Shown here piece after piece: positions 1 to 5,853 of a stretch of DNA of 6,336 nt. Under the pieces are notes generated by a model, which worked only from the letters and a program-made list of their open reading frames with translations, was not told the origin of the DNA and did not search any database. Each line of letters opens with the position of its first letter. Position 1 is the first letter of the stretch. A program made the translations under genes and the position numbers. The DNA comes from Fusobacteriaceae bacterium (GTDB lineage: Bacteria; Fusobacteriota; Fusobacteriia; Fusobacteriales; Fusobacteriaceae), in assembly GCA_030625925.1 (NCBI GenBank), contig DAOUPY010000096.1, positions 1-6,336 on the forward strand, in the 5' to 3' direction.

Positions 1-218
1 GTCAAGGATATTAACATTTATTATAATTTTTTAATTATTTAATTATTTTTCATAATACCTTTTGCCATGAATTATACATATTAAATTTTAGTTTAAAGTT
101 TTTTGTCTCAGATTATTCTTTTTTTAATTTTGTGTAATCTGCGACCAAATACCTGTTCTTAATTTTCAATTGTTTTTAACGTTAATTCTTAACTAAGTTT
201 TCTCTATCAGTTATCAGC
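1..218. other. AT-rich non-coding end of the window
   Basis: No open frame with a ribosome site is visible on either strand. Apart from the inverted repeat at 105-145, there are short palindromes just downstream of the TPR-like gene, such as GTTAA-TTC-TTAAC (181-193). Bases 1-90 are almost pure A/T. I see no promoter or terminator that I can support. Confidence 0.5.
105..145. repeat. Imperfect inverted repeat downstream of the TPR-like gene
   Basis: GTCTCAGATTA (105-115) pairs with TAATCTGCGAC (135-145) at 10 of 11 positions across a 19-nt loop. On the minus strand the second arm reads GTCGCAGATTACAC, which matches GTCACGAATTACAC at 917-930 of the plus strand at 11 of 14 positions. It may be a decayed relative of the tandem motif there. 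On the minus strand the hairpin is followed by AAAAAAC rather than a T-tract, so it is not a convincing terminator. Confidence 0.35.
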
Positions 219-890
219 TTAAATGCTATAATCATTTATCTTCCTCTTCCCTATCTCCCTGTATTTTTCATCTTTAGAACTCTCTAAGATTTTCCAGTAT
301 TTAAAAGCCTTCTCCAAATCCCTCTTATCTCCTAGTTTTTTATACCGCCTCTCATATAGATAGGCCACCATATTGGTCAGCAGATCATCTCTGGTCTCAT
401 TAACTACCCTTTCAAAGTTCACCAGTAAACCATCTACATTATTTTTAGAGGCCGCCATCATTCCTGCAAAATAATTTTTTAGGACTAAATCATCTGGGTT
501 ATATTCTATTCCTTTTTCATATATTTCACTGGCTAGGTCAAACCTCTTATAGATTCTGATCAACCCCAGTATACTCCCACTAAAATTATAATTAGTGAGA
601 AAATAAGGATCCAGATATGCCATCTTGTCGGAGTTATCTTTTATCTTTTCTATTACCGTGTCTGGAGATCCTCCCCCTCCTACAGTCAACACCTGATCAA
701 TCCATATAAATGCTGTCCCGACTTTCTTCATCCCCATAGTTCGAAGGAGGAGGGTGTTATGACTCATTCCATCGGTTCCCCTGTATCCTGTTTTAAGCAA
801 AATTTCTTCATCTGTTTTGAGATATGGATTTAATAAAAATAACAAACCCAAGCAACCCAAAAGTAGATATATTTTACTGTCTTTAATCAC
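219..890 (-). CDS. Membrane-anchored TPR-like protein next to the ABC exporter genes
   Basis: 223-aa protein of unproven function. A hydrophobic segment near residues 7-21 should anchor it in the inner membrane with the rest outside the cytoplasm. C13 sits in an LLGC context, but the hydrophobic run continues past it, so a lipoprotein is less likely. Residues 92-165 read like TPR helices: YLDPYFLTNYNFSGSILG, then FDLASEIYEKGIEYNPDD. This resembles, from memory, TPR proteins with an LDP-x-F-x(3)-Y pattern encoded near ABC transporter and GspF genes in other bacteria, which are usually longer. The start is GTG at 890; an in-frame TAA lies directly before it, so the frame cannot extend upstream. 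The ribosome site is weak (AGG 11 nt away). The gene follows the permease after 232 bp of repeat-rich DNA, so co-transcription is uncertain. By position it may be the accessory partner of the exporter, as PilG is in Myxococcus. Confidence 0.82.
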   Translation of the reverse strand: MIKDSKIYLLLGCLGLLFLLNPYLKTDEEILLKTGYRGTDGMSHNTLLLRTMGMKKVGTAFIWIDQVLTVGGGGSPDTVIEKIKDNSDKMAYLDPYFLTNYNFSGSILGLIRIYKRFDLASEIYEKGIEYNPDDLVLKNYFAGMMAASKNNVDGLLVNFERVVNETRDDLLTNMVAYLYERRYKKLGDKRDLEKAFKYWKILESSKDEKYREIGKRKINDYSI

Positions 891-918
891 TTACACCACA
901 ACCTTTTTTTCTTTTTGT

Positions 919-936
919 CACGAATTACACGAATTA
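919..936. repeat. Tandem duplication of CACGAATTA
   Basis: Two exact, adjacent 9-bp copies (919-927 and 928-936) are followed by CAG. They lie about 30 nt upstream of the GTG start of the TPR-like gene, between it and the palindromic block. Two copies without spacers do not make a CRISPR array. A similar sequence in the same orientation on the opposite strand occurs at 132-145. Confidence 0.6.
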
Positions 937-951
937 CAGAACTTCCCCTTG

Positions 952-987
952 CCCCTTCTTTAAATAAAGACGGGGTAATATTTTACC
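952..987. repeat. Further inverted repeats in the same intergenic region
   Basis: Arms 952-962 and 965-975 (CCCCTTCTTTA against TAAAGACGGGG, one T-C mismatch, 2-nt loop) form a second hairpin. GGTAA (974-978) and TTACC (983-987) form a short third one that overlaps its edge. The CCCCTT-type arm resembles that of the 1039-1061 palindrome and a stray ACTTCCCCTT at 941-950. This suggests that the whole 940-1097 block is one composite or nested element. Confidence 0.4.
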
Positions 988-1038
988 TCCTCCTGTCTGT
1001 TGCAGAACCTCCATATCGAAGCGAAACACTTTGGCGAT

Positions 1039-1097
1039 CTTCCCCTTTACTAAAGGGGAAGTGCCGCAGGCGATAGGGTTCTTAAGAAAGGAGAACC
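1039..1097. repeat. Palindromic intergenic repeat with compound hairpins
   Basis: A perfect inverted repeat with 11-bp arms (1039-1049 and 1051-1061, core CTTCCCCTTTA) is followed by a small GCC-GCA-GGC hairpin (1063-1071) and a GGTTCT/AGAACC stem (1077-1082 with 1092-1097). It is markedly more GC-rich than its surroundings. Neither strand has a T-tract after the main hairpin, so it is not a normal terminator. The form fits a REP/MITE-like dispersed element, and a related decayed copy lies at 1945-1988. Confidence 0.6.
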
Positions 1098-1122
1098 AAA
1101 GAGAAAAGTTCTTTATACAGAG

Positions 1123-1875
1123 TCACAGTCGCTTTCTTTCAAAAACTATATTAGTTGCTGCAATAACACAAGTTATATAGACCACTGCATAACCAATAAT
1201 TAAAAAATAATTGGTATCTGACACTTCTAAATAGTCTCTATAATTTAACAGGTTAAACTTAGGCAAGATGATATACAGCAGATCCAATATCCATTGAAAC
1301 ACACTCCCAGTTAATTTTTCTGAAATAGCCTTTATCTCCATTACCCCATGTCCCAAGATATAACTAAACAAAGTGAAAATTGTAGAAGTGACAGTGGAAT
1401 CCGAGATTATGGAAAAAAATATCCCTAAACTGCTCATAATAGATAATTTTAATCCTATAAAAAACAATGCTCGAATATACCACCAGTCAAATTCTCCCTT
1501 GGTATACAGGATAAGCCCCAGTATTCCTCCCATCAAAAAAACATTACAGAATACAGAATAAATTATTCCCAAGTTTATCCCCATAATATATTTAGATTTA
1601 GTCACAGCTTTGGTGAGAACCAAATAAATAGATTTTTCTGCTATAGCCTTTATCACATAGGTAGAAGATATATACACAGTTATCAGCATTATCAGAAATT
1701 CCGTAAGAAATAACCCGCTATCTCGAATAACTCTTCCCCCTTCATAGAGGGCGACCCCGTCTAATAAGGTGGTAAAGAATATAGACAGAACCCCAAAATA
1801 TAAGATTCCATTAAACACCTTATTAGATATATTTTCTTTCAATGTATACTTCCCAATAGTCAGTATCTTTTTCAT
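1123..1875 (-). CDS. ABC-2-type transporter permease
   Basis: Membrane subunit predicted to pair with the ATPase encoded upstream; 250 aa with about six hydrophobic segments (roughly 20-40, 54-75, 99-123, 134-158, 160-178 and 222-244). Two family-like features are visible: a cytoplasmic loop AEKSIYLVLTKAVTKSKYIMG (79-99), matching the E-[RK]-x-I-x-x-x-L-x-[KR]-x-[VI]-[ST] pattern of ABC-2 permeases, and ILPKFNLLNYRD (203-214) before the last membrane segment. The short basic end ERKRL is also usual. The ATG at 1875 has AAGGAG (1887-1882) with a 6-nt spacer. It lies 78 bp after the ATPase stop. The substrate cannot be read from the sequence. By context it would serve the pilus/secretion machine, comparable to PilI of Myxococcus xanthus, but that is inference. 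Confidence 0.88.
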   Translation of the reverse strand: MKKILTIGKYTLKENISNKVFNGILYFGVLSIFFTTLLDGVALYEGGRVIRDSGLFLTEFLIMLITVYISSTYVIKAIAEKSIYLVLTKAVTKSKYIMGINLGIIYSVFCNVFLMGGILGLILYTKGEFDWWYIRALFFIGLKLSIMSSLGIFFSIISDSTVTSTIFTLFSYILGHGVMEIKAISEKLTGSVFQWILDLLYIILPKFNLLNYRDYLEVSDTNYFLIIGYAVVYITCVIAATNIVFERKRL

Positions 1876-1931
1876 CCATTTCTCCTTTTTACCCTCTCTT
1901 TTCTTTTTTGTAGATTTTTTATTACTATCAA
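1872..1931 (-). CDS. Possible 19-residue leader peptide before the permease gene
   Basis: A TTG at 1931-1929 is preceded, after a 6-nt spacer, by a strong GGGGAGGAG Shine-Dalgarno stretch that serves no other start. The frame runs 19 codons (M, then IVIKNLQKRKERVKRRNG) and ends in a TGA that overlaps the permease ATG as ATGA, the layout of translational coupling. The product would be highly basic with no recognisable domain. Chance is a serious alternative: the stretch is purine-rich throughout, the start is TTG, and the permease has its own AAGGAG. Confidence 0.2.
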   Translation of the reverse strand: MIVIKNLQKRKERVKRRNG

Positions 1932-1944
1932 AAGTTTCTCCTCC

Positions 1945-1988
1945 CCTTCCTTTTTACGAAGAGTAAGGTGCCTCAAAGGCAGATGGTG
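1945..1988. repeat. Decayed palindromic repeat overlapping the 3' end of the ABC ATPase gene
   Basis: An imperfect hairpin (1945-1954 with 1959-1968, one mismatch and one G-T pair, 4-nt loop) is followed on the plus strand by GGTGCC-TCAA-AGGCAGATGG. The same plan, a CTTCC-type hairpin then GTGCC, a short spacer and AGGCGATAGGG, occurs at 1039-1079. I read the two as diverged copies of one repeat family. The TAA of the ATPase gene (1956-1954) lies inside the hairpin. The match is by eye and moderate, so kinship is likely but unproven. Confidence 0.4.
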
Positions 1989-2739
1989 AAGACACTGTTT
2001 TTATAAAATGATTTTTCAACAAAAAATCATCCTGTTCCAATACGATTTTTTTCATATCCAATACTTCTACCAATTTTCCCTTATCAATTATAGCTACCCT
2101 GTCTGCTATACTGGCTACATCCTCTAATATATGAGTATTAAAAAATATTGTAGTCCCCTTAGATTTTAATTCTAATATTATTTCTATCACCAGTTCTCGG
2201 GCCAGGGGGTCTAAGCCTGACATAGGCTCATCTAAAAACAATAACTTAGGGTCATTTAAGATGGCCTGAGCTATCCCAACCTTTTGCAGCATCCCCTTGG
2301 AAAACTTCTCCAGCCTATCGCTCTTCCTGGAGATCAGACCTAGCTTTCTTAATATTACGTCTATTTTTTTATCCAATTCACCCTTGGAGATATTATAGAG
2401 TTCTCCATAATACCTCATCAGATCTATGAGTTTCATACTCTTAGGATAGTAGGAGATTTCCGGCAGATAACCTACCTTCTCAAAATCCATCCTCTTTAAT
2501 TCTTTCTTTCTAAATACCTCTATCTCGCCCTTATCCGGTTTCATCAAGCCTAAAATACACTTTAGTGTACTTGTCTTCCCTGCTCCATTGAGCCCTATTA
2601 TAGAAAAAATTTCCCCTTCCTCTACATCAAAAGAGATATTTTCTATTCCTATACTCCCTTTAGATCCTTTTATTTTTTTAAATATATCCCTTTCCTTATA
2701 ATCCAAGGAGATATTTTTTACAGAAATAATATTTTTCAT
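1954..2739 (-). CDS. ABC transporter ATP-binding protein (ABC-2 exporter type)
   Basis: Cytoplasmic ATPase subunit expected to drive the permease encoded next; 261 aa. It shows Walker A GLNGAGKTST (49-58), a GYLPE segment at the Q-loop position (90-94) as in many ABC-2 exporters, signature FSKGMLQKVGIAQAI (146-160; SKGM in place of SGGQ, common in this class), Walker B LLFLDEP (166-172), D-loop SGLD (174-177) and switch His203. The segment before the core (14-31) is longer than minimal and lysine-rich. The start ATG overlaps the gspF stop (TAATG), tying it to the pilus/secretion genes. This recalls PilH of the Myxococcus xanthus pilGHI genes, but orthology is inference. Oddity: the last dozen or so residues (SSPSAFEAPYSS) and the stop codon lie in sequence resembling a palindromic repeat, so the natural C-terminus may have been replaced. 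Confidence 0.93.
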   Translation of the reverse strand: MKNIISVKNISLDYKERDIFKKIKGSKGSIGIENISFDVEEGEIFSIIGLNGAGKTSTLKCILGLMKPDKGEIEVFRKKELKRMDFEKVGYLPEISYYPKSMKLIDLMRYYGELYNISKGELDKKIDVILRKLGLISRKSDRLEKFSKGMLQKVGIAQAILNDPKLLFLDEPMSGLDPLARELVIEIILELKSKGTTIFFNTHILEDVASIADRVAIIDKGKLVEVLDMKKIVLEQDDFLLKNHFIKTVSSPSAFEAPYSS

Positions 2740-3938
2740 TATCCCACCATATCCGACATCTTAAATAACGGCAGGAACATAGCTATGATCAAAATTCCTA
2801 CTCCCACTGACATAAATAAAATTATAAGAGGTTCAAAGGCAGAAAGTAAATTTCTAACAGCTTCCTCCAATTCCATCTCGGTAAAATCTGCTACCTTTTC
2901 CAAAACTTCGGATAACTGTCCACTCTCTTCTCCTACTTCTATCATATCCGTTACCATCGGTGAAAATTGTCCGCTGTCTGCCAATGGTTTATATATGCTG
3001 GCTCCATCTCTTATACTGTCCTTGGCCTCTAATATGGCTTCTTCTATCACTGTATTTCCCACGATCTCACCACATATATCAAAGGCCATAAGGATCCCTA
3101 CTCCACTGTTTAAAAGAGTAGACATGGTTCTTGTAAACCTAGCCATGGCTGTTTTCCTCACAAATGTTCCAAAGAGGGGCGCCTTTAGTAGCATAACATC
3201 AAAAGTTCTTTTCCCCTTAGGAGTTGACCTAGCTTTCTTTATACCATAAAAAATTAACCAGGTTCCTAGAACAAAAAGATACCAAAATCTAGAGGCAATC
3301 TCACTGGCCCTCATAACCATCCTAGTAAGCAATGGCATCTCCACTCCCGTCCCTTCAAATAACAACATAAATTTGGGAATTATAAAAGCTAACATAAAAA
3401 ACATTACAACTATAGCAGTAAAAAATACAACGGACGGATAGATCATAGCTCCCTTTACCTTTCCCTTTATCTCTTCAGATTTTTCCAGGGAAGTCGCTAT
3501 TTTCATGAGCACCGAATCCAACGTCCCTGATGCTTCTCCTGCTTTTACCATACTTATATATAATTTATCAAAATATTTAGGATGTTTGGCTAAACATGCC
3601 GCCAGAGGCATCCCTGCACTTATCTCCTCCCTTACCTGGGAGATGACTTCTTTTAATTTAGGTTTTTCAATCTGGGCTTCCAGAATTTCAAAACATCTAA
3701 TAAGCCCTACTCCTGCATTTAGCATAGTGGACAACCCTCTTGTAAAGACTGCTATATCCTTACCTTTCACCCTTTGAAACATCCCGTTTTTCATACTAGA
3801 ACTACTCTTTTTAGTTGATTTCACAAAGATTAATTTTTGCTGTCTCAACATTTTTCTGAGTTCTACAGGAGATTTGGCTTCCATCTCTCCATTAACTTTT
3901 TTACCACGACTATCCAAGGCAGTATATTTATATAACAT
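2739..3938 (-). CDS. gspF: Type IV pilus / type II secretion inner-membrane platform protein (GspF/PilC family)
   Basis: Polytopic inner-membrane protein on which the assembly ATPase acts to add pilin subunits; 399 aa from the chosen start, typical length. It begins with the family's LYKYTALDSRGKKVNGEMEA segment and holds two T2SSF domains (about 65-187 and 267-389). The internal duplication shows in the paired phrases LSTMLNAGVGL and MSTLLNSGVGI, and in VKAGEASGTL and VGEESGQL. Hydrophobic membrane segments lie near 169-193, 218-233 and 369-392. I chose the ATG at 3938 over the GTG at 3947 because the GGGAG ribosome site (3951-3947) is 8 nt from the ATG but overlaps the GTG. Its TAA shares a base with the ATG of the ABC ATPase gene, suggesting translational coupling. 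PilC is the equivalent name if the machine is a type IV pilus. Confidence 0.95.
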   Translation of the reverse strand: MLYKYTALDSRGKKVNGEMEAKSPVELRKMLRQQKLIFVKSTKKSSSSMKNGMFQRVKGKDIAVFTRGLSTMLNAGVGLIRCFEILEAQIEKPKLKEVISQVREEISAGMPLAACLAKHPKYFDKLYISMVKAGEASGTLDSVLMKIATSLEKSEEIKGKVKGAMIYPSVVFFTAIVVMFFMLAFIIPKFMLLFEGTGVEMPLLTRMVMRASEIASRFWYLFVLGTWLIFYGIKKARSTPKGKRTFDVMLLKAPLFGTFVRKTAMARFTRTMSTLLNSGVGILMAFDICGEIVGNTVIEEAILEAKDSIRDGASIYKPLADSGQFSPMVTDMIEVGEESGQLSEVLEKVADFTEMELEEAVRNLLSAFEPLIILFMSVGVGILIIAMFLPLFKMSDMVG

Positions 3939-3946
3939 AACCCACA

Positions 3947-3951
3947 CTCCC
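3947..3951 (-). promoter_or_regulatory. Ribosome binding site deciding the gspF start
   Basis: The minus strand reads GGGAG here, 8 nt before the ATG at 3938. The upstream in-frame GTG (3947-3945) shares its first G with this site and could not use it, so the shorter protein start is favoured. Confidence 0.6.
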
Positions 3952-3963
3952 GTCTATTATTTT

Positions 3964-5688
3964 TTATGACAGCGTGACTCTCATCACCTCGTCCAAACTA
4001 GTCACTCCTAATATGACTTTTTTCATCCCAGACTCCCTCAAGGTATCCATACCTTTTTTTACCGCCATCTCTTTTATATCTATACTTGTTGCAGCTCCGG
4101 AAATAAGAGTTTTCATCTCATCGTCCACTTCCATTATCTCATAGATAACACTTCTACCCTTGTAGCCTGTGTTGTTGCATCTATCACAACCAGCTCCTAT
4201 CTGAAAACTCATACCTTCATAATCATTTTTATCCAGGTTCATAGCCAGCAATTTATTTTCAAATTCTCCGTCCTTTCCCTTACAATGAGGACAAATTTTT
4301 CTAACTAATCTTTGAGCTATAACCATAGATACAGAGGCTGAAATCAAAAATGGTTCTACCCCCATATTCAATAATCTATGTATAGAACTGGGTGCATCAT
4401 TAGTATGAAGAGTCGATAGCACCAAATGTCCTGTCAGGGCAGCTTTAATAGAAATTTCTGCTGTTTCTCCGTCTCTTATCTCTCCCACCATTATGATATC
4501 TGGATCCTGTCTCAAAAAACTTCGAAGGGAAGCAGCGAAACTCAGTCCTATCTCCGGCTTGCACTGTACCTGATTTATTCCTTCCAGTTCATACTCCACC
4601 GGATCTTCTGCCGTGGATATATTTACATGCTCTTCGTTTAATTTATCCAATACAGAATACAGAGTAGTGGACTTTCCAGATCCGGTAGGTCCTGTCACCA
4701 ATATAATACCATATGGATTTTGAATAACTCTGTTTATTATTTCCAATGCTTTTTGATCATAACCCAAACTTAATAAATCTAACTCCACTGATCCTCTATC
4801 CAATATTCTCATTACCACCTTTTCCCCATGAATAGTTTTTAGTGTAGACACACGAAAGTCCACCTGTCTCTCTCCCATTTTTATCCTAAATCTTCCATCC
4901 TGGGGAAGTCTTTTCTCTGCGATATCCAGATCAGACATAATTTTTATTCTTGAAACTATTGCGTTCATAATATGCTTTGGCATCTTTTTTACAGTTATTA
5001 ATAATCCGTCCAATCTATACCTTATTCTGATTTCCTTCTGATAGGGTTCTATGTGGATATCACTGGCCTGTAGTTTTACAGCTTTTACTATTATAGCATT
5101 TACACCCTTTACTACAGGTGCACTATCCGATCCCAAACTGCTGACTATATCTTCATCTTTATAGTTACTCTCGATCTCTATGTCTTCCTCTGCAAATTTA
5201 TTCAATTCGTCCAATACACTTTCTGTTTGAGTTTCTGTTTTCTTATCTTTTTTATGGATATATTTTTCCAAATATTCCATTATATTGGATTTCATAGCCA
5301 GGACTGGTTTAATAACCATGTTGGTTTTCATCTGCAATTCGTCGATCAAAAAGGTATCTTTTGGGTTTTCCATGGCTATCATAAGTTTTTTTCCATTTAT
5401 CCGCAATGGCAAAATAATTTTTTCCTTCATATACTCTTCTGGTAAGATTGCTAATACATCTAATTTTAGATCTTTTTCATCTATCACTTTTACATTTACT
5501 TTATTTTGTTCCCCCAGGGCAGCTAGTATGTTTTCTTCCTCTAGATATCCCAGATCTATTAAAATTTCTCCTAATTTTTCCCCTGTTTTTTTTTGTTCTT
5601 CCAAAGCTTCTTCCAAAGCCTCTTTTGTTATCAATTTTTTCTGTATTAGAATCTCTCCGATTCCCAGCCTTCTTTTTACTACTACCAT
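3964..5688 (-). CDS. gspE: Type IV pilus / type II secretion assembly ATPase (GspE/PilB family)
   Basis: Hexameric cytoplasmic ATPase that powers assembly of a pilus or pseudopilus; 574 aa, normal for the family. Residues 9-61 form an MshEN-type N-terminal domain of two 24-residue motifs (9-32, 38-61) joined by a 5-residue spacer. A low-complexity charged linker follows (about 145-180). The ATPase part shows SDIHIEPY (209-216), RLPQDGR (260-266), Walker A GPTGSGKST (333-341), the Asp box around STAEDPVEY (358-366), Walker B DIIMVGEIRD (397-406) and the His box TLHTNDA (426-432). A tetracysteine zinc site lies at C466/C469 and C501/C504, typical of GspE/PilB and absent from PilT retraction ATPases. 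All catalytic motifs are intact. The ATG at 5688 has GAGGGG about 6 nt upstream. It heads the operon, with the platform gene 25 bp downstream. The sequence alone does not decide between GspE and PilB. Confidence 0.96.
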   Translation of the reverse strand: MVVVKRRLGIGEILIQKKLITKEALEEALEEQKKTGEKLGEILIDLGYLEEENILAALGEQNKVNVKVIDEKDLKLDVLAILPEEYMKEKIILPLRINGKKLMIAMENPKDTFLIDELQMKTNMVIKPVLAMKSNIMEYLEKYIHKKDKKTETQTESVLDELNKFAEEDIEIESNYKDEDIVSSLGSDSAPVVKGVNAIIVKAVKLQASDIHIEPYQKEIRIRYRLDGLLITVKKMPKHIMNAIVSRIKIMSDLDIAEKRLPQDGRFRIKMGERQVDFRVSTLKTIHGEKVVMRILDRGSVELDLLSLGYDQKALEIINRVIQNPYGIILVTGPTGSGKSTTLYSVLDKLNEEHVNISTAEDPVEYELEGINQVQCKPEIGLSFAASLRSFLRQDPDIIMVGEIRDGETAEISIKAALTGHLVLSTLHTNDAPSSIHRLLNMGVEPFLISASVSMVIAQRLVRKICPHCKGKDGEFENKLLAMNLDKNDYEGMSFQIGAGCDRCNNTGYKGRSVIYEIMEVDDEMKTLISGAATSIDIKEMAVKKGMDTLRESGMKKVILGVTSLDEVMRVTLS

Positions 5689-5737
5689 AATTTTCCCCTC
5701 TGTTCATATCATTACTTATTTTTTCTATACTTTATAT

Positions 5738-5746
5738 ATTATATCA
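5738..5746 (-). promoter_or_regulatory. Extended -10 promoter for the gspE-led operon
   Basis: The minus strand reads TGATATAAT, which is a consensus TATAAT (5743-5738) preceded by the TGn extension of extended -10 promoters. No good TTGACA lies 16-18 nt upstream (the sequence there is near GGTAGA), which fits an extended -10 promoter not needing one. A start of transcription near 5731 would give a leader of about 40 nt before the ATG at 5688. The site lies between the terminator of the preceding gene and the first gene of the operon. The region is very AT-rich, so chance resemblance is possible. Confidence 0.55.
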
Positions 5747-5809
5747 TAAATGATTTTTTTTCTACCCCTTAGCTCTTATTTACTTATTTTTGGGGGATTG
5801 TAAAATTTT

Positions 5810-5849
5810 AAAAAAGGAGTTTAATCATTGGCGGATAAACTCCTTTTTT
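5810..5849 (-). terminator. Rho-independent terminator of the upstream unit
   Basis: A perfect 14-bp inverted repeat (arms 5810-5823 and 5836-5849) contains the core GGAGTTTA/TAAACTCC and encloses a 12-nt loop. Read on the minus strand, it begins 4 nt after the TAA of the gene ending at 5854. The descending arm runs into TTTTTT followed by AAAATTTTA, the usual U-tract layout. The plus strand also ends in a T-rich stretch (5843-5854), so it could stop transcription both ways, but no plus-strand gene needs it. Confidence 0.9.
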
Positions 5850-5853
5850 TCTT

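Noticed and set aside
849..857. LLGC in the TPR-like protein considered as a lipobox
   Set aside because: Leu at -2 is unusual, and the hydrophobic segment continues for about eight residues past the Cys, which fits a membrane anchor better than a lipoprotein signal.
919..936. Tandem CACGAATTA considered as a CRISPR or iteron array
   Set aside because: There are only two 9-bp copies and no spacers, replication gene or cas gene nearby.
1039..1061. Perfect palindrome considered as a terminator after the permease gene
   Set aside because: No T-tract follows the hairpin on either strand, and its flanks look like repeat-family sequence. It is better called a palindromic repeat.
2785..3249. Long open frame on the plus strand (154 codons) inside gspF
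   Set aside because: It is antisense to a fully conserved GspF coding region. The product is a Ser/Ile-rich sequence typical of a reverse-strand shadow and has no domain.
3945..3947. GTG as the start of gspF, adding three residues
   Set aside because: The only good ribosome site overlaps this GTG, whereas it is 8 nt from the ATG at 3938. The conserved N-terminus also begins with LYKYTA just after that Met.
5227..5749. Several plus-strand open frames opposite the start of gspE
   Set aside because: They are rich in Phe, Ser and Ile because they read the complement of Lys/Glu-rich codons. There is no ribosome site or recognisable protein, and the minus-strand gene is certain.
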